Assembly: GCA_030295235.1 (NCBI GenBank)
Contig: AP026162.1
Location: forward strand, 62,001-126,000
Length of the DNA stretch: 64,000 bases
Source of the DNA: Fistulifera solaris
Taxonomy: Eukaryota > Bacillariophyta > Bacillariophyceae > Naviculales > Stauroneidaceae
Reading direction: 5' to 3'
Shown here: piece after piece, positions 30,362 to 39,128 of the stretch
How the letters are laid out: each line of letters starts with the position of its first letter
How positions within the stretch are numbered: position 1 is the stretch's first letter
Notes under the pieces: model-generated
What the model was told of the DNA's origin: nothing
Database searches by the model: none
The model's input: the letters and a program-made list of their open reading frames with translations, nothing else
Made by a program: the position numbers and the translations under genes

Positions 30362-32523
30362 ATGCAAATAAATTATGTTCTGTTTCTGCTTTTGGGTGCT
30401 GCGCAAGGACAGCGATCTATTGTCTCGTGGGGAAGCCGCCTCCAAAAACGTGGTGCCTCTTCCGTAGAAGGTAAGTTTGTTTCATGCACATCGCAGCAAC
30501 AGACCTCAATGAAAGGATACTAATCTATAATCTTTACCTATATTCATTGTAGATGAAATTGTGGTACACGATGATCACATTGAAGCTATGGCGGGTCTTT
30601 CGCAAGTTGATTTGTCATTTGAAGGGATCGAAATGACGCTCAACAAAGGAAAACACAAAGAACCCAAACAAATATTAGACGGAAGTATCCGAGGAAGAGC
30701 ACGCCCGGGACGTTTACTTGCAATTATGGGACCTAGTGGAGCTGGAAAGTCTTCTGTAATGCACGCATTAGCGGGACGCATCAAAGAAAGCTCGGCTTTA
30801 CAACTGTTCGGAAGACGATATGTGAATGGTAAAGAACTGGCAGGCGATTCACCGCTTCCCGCTGCTCTTATTGAGCAAGACGTCAACTTCTTTCCGCACA
30901 TGACGGTTCGAGAGACTCTGGATTTTCGCGTTCAGTTGCAATTAGGATCACGTTTGAGTAAACGGGCGCGGCATAAGGTAGTTGATGACATTATGGAACA
31001 GTTGGGATTGACGAAAGTAGCCGATAGTATTGTAGGGAACAGCAAAGTCAGAGGCATCTCGGGAGGAGAACGGAAGCGGCTTTCCATTGCAGTGGAAATG
31101 ATTGCTTCACCAGCCCTTATCTTTCTTGATGAACCCACCAGGTACAGATATCGTCTATTCACGCTTCAACATGCTTGTGGAATCAACACTCACTCTTTTG
31201 CTTAGTGGCCTTGATGCAACAGCTGCTACGAAGCTAGTACAAACACTTCGCGATCTGGCCGATGAGGGCAAAACAATTGTTGCGGTTATTCACCAACCGA
31301 GCCAGCACGTGTTCGACAAATTTGATGATATCATGTTAGTATCGGAAGGGAAACTGATGTACTTTGGGCCCCGGGAAGAAGTTCGTGCGTATATGAATAA
31401 GTATGGTTGCAAAGCGCCCGCGGATATGGGAACCGCGGAGCACATATTGGATTGCGTATCGGCGGATTTGCTGGAAGGTGAAACTGCCGAAGACGCCTCG
31501 AATCGTATGGATCGCTTAGCTAAGAATGCCGCCAATCAGAATATTGATTTGGGAATAGCGAAAACCGCAATTGAGTCCAACAGCCAGTTACAGCGCTTTT
31601 CTTCTGGAATGAGCCACAGACCGCGCTCAAGCCTATTGACACAATTTCGATTGCTCTTACAACGATCATTTCGTGAAATAAGCAGAGGCAAGCTGGTTCT
31701 TTTCGTAAAACTGGTGCAGCAAGTGACGACAGCATTGATTTACGGAGGCATCTATAGTCTTGGAACCAATCAGGCCTCTATTCAGGATCGTTTCGGCTTG
31801 TTGTCGCTGATTGCTATCGGCACTGCTAATATGGCGATTGCGCAGTCCATTCGCGCCTTTCCTCGAGAAAAATCCATCATTTCAGGTGAACTTGCATCTC
31901 GAATGTACCGGACTTTGCCGTATTTTGTCGGCAAAGCGTTGGCTGAGATCCCCTTGGTCACCTTTATGAGTAGCGTGTTTGGTTCCATTTTGTATCGCTT
32001 GACCGGTTTAAGTCGGATGACGGGCAAGTTCCGCAATTTTCTCGGGCTCTTAAGTATGCATGGCATCACGGCGGAAGCCACAGGACTGTTGATCGGTGCC
32101 TTCAGTCCGAGTTCCGATATTGCGTTGGCAGTCTTTCCTGCCATTTTGGTAATTAACATTATTTTCGATGGTAAAAACATCTCTGAAGAGAATACACCCC
32201 GACTACTGAAATGGGTCCCAAAGATTGGTTTGATTCGTTGGGGATTTGAAGGCTTATGCGTCAATGAATTTGAAGGCTTGGAATTTGACGTGGGCGGTCC
32301 TCGACGTGGACCAGTCGCCAAGACAGGCGCCGATGCACTGGCGCGGTTCGGATTGGGCAGTCGAAGTCTCGGCGATGTGTTACGGGCACAAATGATTATC
32401 ACGGGAGGATTCTATGCATTGAGCTATCTGGGCTTGACATTGACGCGACAGCGCTTTCAGGTCATGCAGCCACCGTTGGACAACAAACAAATACTCGACG
32501 ATGCCAAAGAAAAAGAGCTATGA
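30362..32523 (+). CDS. ABCG-type half ABC transporter
   Basis: 671 residues from three exons (30362-30470, 30553-31141, 31206-32523) with introns of 82 and 64 nt. The NBD comes first, as in subfamily G: Walker A GPSGAGKS, Q-loop region ALIEQDVNFFPHMTVRETLD, signature GISGGERKRLS, Walker B ALIFLDEPT completed across the intron as SGLDA, and the H-loop VIHQPS. About six membrane helices follow, from about residue 400 (LVLFVKLVQQVTTALIYGGI onward). The second intron interrupts the Walker B/D-loop. A short N-terminal hydrophobic stretch (YVLFLLLGAAQGQ) could be a signal peptide, unusual for ABCG. ABCG half-transporters dimerise and export lipids or sterols; the substrate is unknown. Confidence 0.9.
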
Positions 32524-32673
32524 TTCAGCTAGTGCGTATTACTTATGGGAAGGATATAGATATAAAAGAGAACTTATGATATTTCATGTGATTCGTATTT
32601 CAAGAAATTCCACTGTATTATTTACTGATTTCGTGTTTTGTTGCTCCTTATCGCGTCCATTCGTTGTCGTTTT

Positions 32674-33609
32674 TCACTTATTGGTGAATTCGGGAGTACG
32701 TTTTTCCAAAAAGGCTTTCATTCCTTCCTTTTGATCATGCGTCGCAAACAAGGATTGAAAGAATCGCCGTTCCAACCGCAATCCTTCTTGCAAACTGATC
32801 TCTTGCGATGCATTGACGGCTTCCTTGGCCATCATGACCGACATGCGTCCCTTCCCGGCAATCGCATGTGCCACTTTGACGGCTTCATCCACTAAGTCAT
32901 CCGCAGGAAATACTTTAGCAACCAAACCATTCTGATAAGCCGTCTCGGCATCGACCATTTCTCCCGTCAAACACATGTACATGGCCTTGGATTTGCCAAT
33001 GGCCCGTGTCAACCGCTGCGTCCCGCCCGCACCCGGAATGATTCCCAAATTGATTTCCGGCTGACCAAATTTCGCTTTATCACCAGCGAGAATGAAATCA
33101 CACATCATGGCTAGTTCACAACCTCCACCCAAACAAAAGCCATTGACGGCCGCAATAATGGGTTTTCCCAATTTGGTAATGTCGGCCCATTCAGAGAACA
33201 TGTTCTAACAAGGTTGAGCATCAGGCGGTAGAGCAAGAGTACGTTGGTGAAGTTCTGACGATAGAATAGCGCGAAATAAGTCGCGTGTTCGACGCACCTT
33301 CGAATACGTATGATCAAACGTTCGATCTTTCATTTCACTGATATCCGCGCCGGCCGCAAACGCCTTAATCGATCCTGTGACAACCATACAACCGATAGCA
33401 TCATTCTCCTCAAACTCCTTCGCCGCGTGAATCAAATCAGCAAAGAGGGCATCCGATAAAGCATTGAGAGCTTTGGGACGGTGCAAACGAATCAATCCTA
33501 CGTTTTCTTGGAGTACTTCGACTTGAATGTTTTCGTACGCTTTTGTTGTAGTTGACAGAGTCCGACGAACGATGAGTCGGGATGCCGGTAATACAACACT
33601 GCGAAACAT
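32674..33609 (-). CDS. ECHS1: Enoyl-CoA hydratase, mitochondrial
   Basis: Hydrates 2-trans-enoyl-CoA in beta-oxidation. Two exons, 33609-33298 and 33204-32674, with a 93-nt intron (GTGCGT..GTTAG), give 280 residues. The N-terminus MFRSVVLPASRLIVRRTLST is an Arg-rich mitochondrial presequence. Crotonase motifs are present: AFAAGADISEM (first oxyanion hole), NGFCLGGGCELAMMCDFILA and FGQPEINLGIIPGAGGTQRL. The two catalytic glutamates of the family lie in GGGCELAM and QPEINLG. Length and motif order fit short-chain ECHS1. Confidence 0.93.
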
Positions 33610-33959
33610 TGCGATTTTACGTTAAAAAGTATAAAAATGAGTGAAAGGAGGTGGATTAACGAATAATAATAGGTCACAAACAATGGAGAGGAAGAAAACG
33701 CGACGAAGAAAAAAAAAAACGAAGAAAGATACGGTGGGTCACGCGCGATGGTGTCAAAAAGTCGCGGATCATAACGGACGTCATAGTCATGACTCACTCA
33801 CTCACGACCGACATCAACTTCTCGTCGAAAGAAAAAGACCTCATCGATCCACAGATCTGGAACCGACAAATGATACGTCGCATTCCTCAACATATCCTTC
33901 AAGATCCAGTGAACAAGAATCGACATTAATTGGAACACGCAACGTGAAAATGACACCAA

Positions 33960-34263
33960 ATGCAATGCTGCGACTGTCTACGTGCATTTCACGTAGGCTC
34001 CGTGGGGAAATTTAGCGACGGAGGGGGAACCCGGAGATTGTGTAGTTTTGCATATCCATGTTTTGGGCTTTATGTGACTACAATAATGGCAAAACAATCT
34101 TCACTAGTAACAACAATGATTTGCACTAAAACAAAGATCACAATCGTTTCGAAATCAAAACGTAGAAAAGAGCGAAGATTACAGCGCTTCGAACATCTAC
34201 GTCATTTTCACGTAGGCCCCGTAGGGAAATTTATCGACAGAGGGGAACCCGGATAATTTGACA
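33960..34263. repeat. Two diverged half-units of the satellite found at 11.7-13.0 kb
   Basis: Near 33972-34035 and 34180-34255 the satellite core recurs: CTACGT..TTTCACGTAGG, then GGGAAATTTATCGACAGAGG (first copy TTTAGCGACGGAGG) and GAACCCGGA. The two are about 205 bp apart, equal to one half-unit. The DNA transposon lies about 30 bp beyond the second copy. The upstream part (33610-33960) is the promoter gap of the ECHS1 gene. Confidence 0.75.
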
Positions 34264-34294
34264 ATGGGAGGCGCAGAGCGCAGCGCAGCAATCA

Positions 34295-34425
34295 GGGGAG
34301 ACTTCCGTTAGGTCTCCAACCAGGGTGAACCTCTTCCGATAGCTCTCCCGTTAGGAGAGACGTTAACTGACTACATTCAACTTTACAGTAGAGTACGCGC
34401 CATTGGATGTGGTACTAATTACTTA
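34295..34425 (+). repeat. Left terminal inverted repeat of the Ulp1 transposon
   Basis: 131 bp, from GGGGAGACTTCCGTTAGGTC to TACTAATTACTTA. It matches the reverse complement of 37373-37503 at every position compared. Beyond it the two ends differ. Confidence 0.92.
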
Positions 34426-34519
34426 GAATCTACTTAGGTTGCTCGATAAAGTAACAAAGCCTTATGAATGACAGTCCCGGATGATTCATGAATCACCCCT
34501 CTAAGATAACCAAATCCTC

Positions 34520-34680
34520 AATAAACAATAGTCAGCGAGCGCGACCGCTCTTGATAAAGAAAAAGTCAGCGAAGCGACCGCTCTCAATTGTCAATAAAGA
34601 AAAACCAGCCTACGTGACCCTGATGCAGCGAGCGACCTTCCAATAAAGAAAAAACCCAGCCTACGTGACCTTCCACCGAT
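34520..34680. repeat. Subterminal tandem repeats of the Ulp1 transposon
   Basis: AGTCAGCGA with GCGACCGCTCT and AATAAAGAAAAA recurs with drift about four times, at intervals of roughly 45 bp; the last copies carry CAGCCTACGTGACC. They are present only near the left end. Repeats near one end are often transposase-binding sites; here that is inference. Confidence 0.65.
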
Positions 34681-34789
34681 CAAGGCTTTCGTCGAAAACT
34701 ACTTCGTGTAAATAATCAAAACCCAATCTACACAATTTCAGTTTCAAACTAGACTTGGTTGATTAATATCACACATTACTCTATACGTG

Positions 34790-35490
34790 TCATTCAGCCA
34801 ATTGAAACATAACATCAAATACAAAAGGTCGGAGATCATCTCCGACTCCAATCTCCGAAATAGAGTCAAGGAACCATGTCCTCTCATTGAGGGCACGTCG
34901 ACCATGTTTCAGAATTGTCGCCGCATAAAAACATACATATGGTCCGCAACTATGGCCATCATGTTGCAATAGTTTATTGGGAAGACGCATTTCTTGGTAT
35001 TCCCACGGAGCTTAAATCGGGTAATGTTGATTCCTGCTGCTCGCTTGTTGACGCGCATTCTAATTGCTGCCTCACCGCGACGCAATTTAAATAAACCTGA
35101 AAGCCAGACAGCATTAGAGTAGTGATCGTCCGGATCTTCGAGGGAGTCGAGCGAATAAATAACTCGATTATCGGCATCAACCACCATCAACCACCAGTGC
35201 CTCTCCTTGCACATAGGGAATAAATGAATGCCCAAATTGTTCGATTTTGTCATAGAATTCAATGCCACAAACGCTGAACTAAGCTGCAGTCTACCCTCTC
35301 TCTTAATATTTTGGTTGGCGGAATCCCACAGATTACTCATGACATACGACGGGTGTGCAATAACTCCCTCATCCGTTACGGTCTTGCTTGTTATGCTTTC
35401 AAGGAAACTGTTCACAATCGCGTCATTGAAATAACATTGCGAGTTCATAATTTCAAGGCATTCACTGGTTATGGATGCCGTGGCACCACT
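34790..35490 (-). CDS. Ulp1/SENP-like C48 cysteine protease domain of the transposon
   Basis: The Ulp1 fold is recognisable: an entry segment CYFNDAIVNSFLESI (the usual WLND.IN position), the histidine in KERHWWLMVVDADNRVIYSL followed by the catalytic Asp (SLDSLED), and the oxyanion Gln plus nucleophile Cys in LLQHDGHSCGPYVC. All four catalytic positions are thus present. The frame shifts by one base in a CCC run near 35000, between KKCVF and PNKLLQHDG; one more C restores it. In-frame Met is at 35448, but the reading extends some codons upstream to about 35487 and then stops, so the true N-terminus is probably spliced on or part of the upstream frames. The C-terminus ends DVMFQLAE. Confidence 0.75.
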
Positions 35491-36116
35491 CTAGCACCTT
35501 GATATGATGCTTCTTTCCCTCTTCAGGTCGTGACGACTCAGCGACCTTTATCAACGCCCCCTTTGCACTGGATTGCAAAAAGGAGTGACCGAAGAGATCC
35601 CCTGGCATCTTCTTTGTTGTAAATCAGATCGTTTCCATTCTTTCTTGTCCCTACAGTGATAAATGATTCTATTCCACTTCTTTCCTTTTGCTGTCTCTGC
35701 AAGAGTATTCAGCGCACGTGGATTGCAATATTGTTCTCACTCACAAGTCCTCGCTGGTTTGCGCCCTTGCGTTTTCGGGTTGAAGCCCTTCTTTTCATCG
35801 TTAAATCATTTGTTTCCGTTTCCGTGAAATGATTCTGGAATATCAAACTCGTGTTCTTGAACCAAACAATTTAATTGCTCAATGGTTCCCACAAATGGAT
35901 AAGCTGTGTCGTAAAAATAGGATACGATCTTTGATGGTTCATCAGTAATGACTGGGGGTTGCAAAGGGGCTACTCCAATTTGCCTTACTTGTTGTCGACG
36001 TAATGAAAATTGATTTTCATTTCTGGGATCTACAATCTTACCGTCTCAGGTCGAAGGGTGTTCTCAAGAATTGTGATGAGGTCCCACTAGTGGCAGTAGC
36101 GGGACTTGTTATAGCT
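35491..36116 (-). other. Unresolved part of the transposon gene
   Basis: Minus-strand reading here has protein-like stretches without a start, for example ITDEPSKIVSYFYDTAYPFV followed by GTIEQLNCLVQEHEF, then a basic segment KRRASTRKRKGANQRGL in another frame. They probably link the repeat protein and the Ulp1 domain in one gene, through introns or after frame loss. I could not build a clean model. Confidence 0.45.
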
Positions 36117-37158
36117 CTACGAAGTTCTTCTGGTTTTCGGAATACCCACTGAAAATGAACTTGAGAGCGCTTCATTTTGTGCCAAGTTCTTTCTTCGCAG
36201 ATCTAGCGGCATTTTCAGGAAATGCGACGAATCGTCACTGAGATTACCGGATTTGGCGGGACTTGCATTCTTCTTTTGGATGTCTAATCGCCTTTTAAAT
36301 ACATGTGATGAATCGTCACTAGCAGACGTGGGCGGGACTTGCATTAGTGGGTTCTGTCTTCGGTATCTTTATAATCATATCTTCAGGAATCGTGATACTT
36401 CGGTTGTTGGACTGTTTCGAATGAGATCTTGGCAGTGCTCTCAGATTACCCCTCTTCATAGTTGGCATCTCAACTATGGAAGAAACTGCTGTGGCGGGAC
36501 TTCCTGCTTTTGCTTCTGCAATCGGTGGCGGTTTCAACTTCTTTTTACGGGCATGAGTCGGGCCTTTGGCTCTGGAATTTGCTGTCAGTTTCGATCTTTT
36601 CCTTTTTTGTGTTGTATTCTCATTCATTGAAGACTCGATAGTCAAGGCATGAGCTCTGATATCAGGTGGTGGCTTCAGATTTTGACTCTTCATGGTCGGC
36701 CTCTCAAAGATTGACGAATCAGTTGTGGCGGGACTTGTTCCTTCAGCTTTTTGATTTGGTGGCTGTTTCGGCCGTTTTCCTCTTCTCGTTGCCATTTTGA
36801 CTAATGAAAAATCTGTTGTTGCTGGACTGGAAGCACAAGCTGTTGTGGTCGGCGGTGGTTTCAAATTCGGTCTGGATGCGGTCGCTGTCTTCAATATCGA
36901 TGACTTTGCGGTAGATGGACTTGCCTTCTGCGCTTTTAAATTCGTTACTTGTTTGGATCTCCTCTTTGTTCTAGTTGTTGGCATTTCATTTACTGAATAT
37001 TCTGTTGTTGCGGGACTTGAGGCAAAAGCATTATGTGCGGTGCTTGGTTCCACATCTTCATCCTCTAGAATTGTCGACAGATGACCCGAGTGTGCACCAT
37101 AGAGAAACTTTTCAAAATCATACGGACCGGTTGGAGGAAGTGCCCCATATTTTTGCAT
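36117..37158 (-). CDS. Ser/Pro/Lys-rich repeat protein of the transposon
   Basis: Starts with a good ATG at 37158 (MQKYGALPPTGPYDFEKFLY). Degenerate repeats of about 35-40 residues follow, built on SPATTxxSxxEMPT, then a basic KRxK cluster, then NLKPPP; five or six copies are seen. The first frame closes at 36319 (SPAHVC). A second frame, offset by one base, continues the same style to 36117 (SDDSSHVFKRRLDIQKKNAS, SDDSSHFLKMPLDLRRKN). It looks intrinsically disordered and DNA- or nucleus-directed from its basic clusters. It could be the N-terminal part of the Ulp1 protein. No known family was recognised. Confidence 0.6.
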
Positions 37159-37372
37159 AATCGTGACGAATGATCGTCGCCCTTCGTTTCAATGATCGAC
37201 ATGTTAATGTTGTAAAAGAGCAACAGTAGGAACGGAAGGGCAACTATGACAATAAGGAATGCAGCGTTCTGATCATCTTGTCGGCAGTCGGAGCGGAACA
37301 AACGCACAACGCGAACGATTGTGCGGTTATTGTGCGTGACCTAAGTAGAACTAATGATGGATGGAAGGCCTT

Positions 37373-37503
37373 TAAGTAATTAGTACCACATCCAATGGCG
37401 CGTACTCTACTGTAAAGTTGAATGTAGTCAGTTAACGTCTCTCCTAACGGGAGAGCTATCGGAAGAGGTTCACCCTGGTTGGAGACCTAACGGAAGTCTC
37501 CCC
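37373..37503 (-). repeat. Right terminal inverted repeat of the Ulp1 transposon
   Basis: 131 bp inverted copy of 34295-34425. It ends 78 bp before the nucleoporin start codon, so the transposon replaced or displaced part of that gene's promoter or 5' leader. Confidence 0.92.
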
Positions 37504-37581
37504 AGCAATCATTGCATTGCATTTCATTGCATGACTTTTCATTCCTTTAATAAATAACATCAAATCACACACAGTATTACA

Positions 37582-39021
37582 ATGGCTTTCAATTTCGGAG
37601 GAGGAGCATCGTCGTCGTCATCCGATGGCAATAAAGCGCCAGCATTTTCCTTTGGCGGCAACAGTACAACACCCGCTCCGTCGTTTAGTTTTGGTGGTGC
37701 TCCAGCTCCCTCGACAACCAATGATACGAATAGTACGAGCGGTAGTACGGGAGGTTTTTTGTTTGGAGGAGCACCGGCGGCTGCTTCTGCAGGAAATTCT
37801 TTTTCGTTTGGGGGAGCAGCGAGTAGTAGCGCCGCCACGCCGGCACCATCCGCTGCACCTTCCTTCAGTTCCTTTGGAGCAACAACAAGCGACAGCAAAT
37901 CAACGGCACCGTCTTTCGGAGGCTTCGGAGCAGCGAGTGACGAAAAGGCCACAACGGCAGCCTCGACAACCGCGCCGTCGTTTGGGTCCTTCGGAGCATC
38001 AACAAATGCCGACACCGGTGCCTTTGCGTTTGGCTCGAGTGCTTCTTCGGAAAAGGCTGCTCCTGCGACGAATGATGCTCCAAAAGCACCTCCCGCATTT
38101 GGCGCTGCTCCGGCCGGAACTGCGTTTAGCTTTGGTGGAAGTGGAGATGCAGGAGCAGCTCCGTCGAGTAAACGGAACGAGTCGGTATCCTTTGGAGCTA
38201 CTGCAACGACCTCTGCGACGGAGAAAGCGGCGCCTGGTGCATTTAGTTTCGGAGGCAGTGACAGCGGAGCACCCTCGCAAAGCAATAAACGTGCCTCCTT
38301 TGGAAATGATGAAGACTCGGTCCCAGCGGGTGTTTCGACACCGGCTTCGAAACCAACCACTACCTTCCCAACGGCATCGACTCCTACTGCACCTCCTCCC
38401 GTGTCGACGCCCGCCAAGGTGGATGCGACACCTCGCAAAGCCGCCACGGAACCACCGCGTCTCGAGTATCAAACATTGACGGTCGAACAAATCATCAACA
38501 AGTTTCAGAAAGAATTGGAACAGGACGCTGTTGCCTTTCTTGAAGAAGCCCGCCGTGTCGCCGAGTATGATGCCATTTTGCGAGATTCGCAGCGTGATAT
38601 TGTCAAATTGACGCAATTGGCGCATCACACATTGATTGGACAACAGGAGTTGGAGCAAATGCTCAACGGTATCGACGCTTTTCAGCGGGAACTCGAGACG
38701 ACACTCAATACGGTAGAACAACATGTGGAAGATTTGTTTCAAGCGCAGTCACATCAATTACCAGCTGATGCGGACATGGAACGAGAGAAGGCGTATGCCA
38801 CAGCGAGTGCGGTTGAACAACGACTTCAAGAATTGTCCGAGTCGCTCGAAACCGTGTTGGGAGAAATGGATGTGACACAGCAACGAGTACTGACCGGAGA
38901 CACGGGAAAGATTGTCCAGATTCTAAATCAGCACGAAAAGAGTTTAGCTGATTTGGAAACAGCCGCGCGACGTATGGAATTAGATGTGGGGCATGTCAGT
39001 AAGCTATTGGAACGTCGCTAA
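37582..39021 (+). CDS. NUP62: Nucleoporin Nup62/Nsp1
   Basis: Central-channel nucleoporin of 479 residues. Residues 1-300 are a low-complexity Ser/Thr/Ala region with many FG motifs (FNFGGG, FSFGGN, SFGGF, FGSF, FSFGGS) that bind transport receptors. The rest is the coiled-coil Nsp1_C domain, beginning LEYQTLTVEQIINKFQKELE and continuing through ILRDSQRDIVKLTQLAHHTL and RRMELDVGHVSKLLERR, which forms the Nup62-Nup58-Nup54 complex. The frame is intact with no intron. The ATG lies 78 bp after a recent transposon insertion. Confidence 0.93.
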   Translation: MAFNFGGGASSSSSDGNKAPAFSFGGNSTTPAPSFSFGGAPAPSTTNDTNSTSGSTGGFLFGGAPAAASAGNSFSFGGAASSSAATPAPSAAPSFSSFGATTSDSKSTAPSFGGFGAASDEKATTAASTTAPSFGSFGASTNADTGAFAFGSSASSEKAAPATNDAPKAPPAFGAAPAGTAFSFGGSGDAGAAPSSKRNESVSFGATATTSATEKAAPGAFSFGGSDSGAPSQSNKRASFGNDEDSVPAGVSTPASKPTTTFPTASTPTAPPPVSTPAKVDATPRKAATEPPRLEYQTLTVEQIINKFQKELEQDAVAFLEEARRVAEYDAILRDSQRDIVKLTQLAHHTLIGQQELEQMLNGIDAFQRELETTLNTVEQHVEDLFQAQSHQLPADADMEREKAYATASAVEQRLQELSESLETVLGEMDVTQQRVLTGDTGKIVQILNQHEKSLADLETAARRMELDVGHVSKLLERR

Positions 39022-39128
39022 TTGATGAGATGTTTTTACAAAGTAATCAAGTCATGGAAGTATATAAAAAATAATTGATTCTGCGTCATCAATATTTTCG
39101 TTTATTGGGATCTTATTGGAGCTATATT

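Larger units (their letters stand above)
34287..37511. mobile_element. 3.2-kb DNA transposon with 131-bp TIRs, 8-bp TSD and Ulp1-like coding sequence
   Basis: The element 34295..37503 is flanked by AGCAATCA on both sides (34287-34294 and 37504-37511). The ends are inverted repeats of 131 bp with no mismatch that I can find, starting GGGGAGACTTCCGTTAGGTC. Each TIR holds two small hairpins (GGAGAC..GTCTCC and CTCTCC..GGAGAG). The interior has two minus-strand coding regions, a Ser/Pro/Lys-rich repeat protein and a C48 (Ulp1) protease domain, but no transposase that I can recognise. An 8-bp duplication plus a Ulp1 gene recalls KDZ/Zisupton elements and some Mutator-like elements; the family is left open. 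Identical ends mean a young insertion. Confidence 0.9.

Noticed and set aside
33641-34256. Plus-strand open frames rich in Lys/Arg and spanning satellite sequence
   Set aside because: They run through the ECHS1 promoter and the repeat; the composition follows A-rich DNA.
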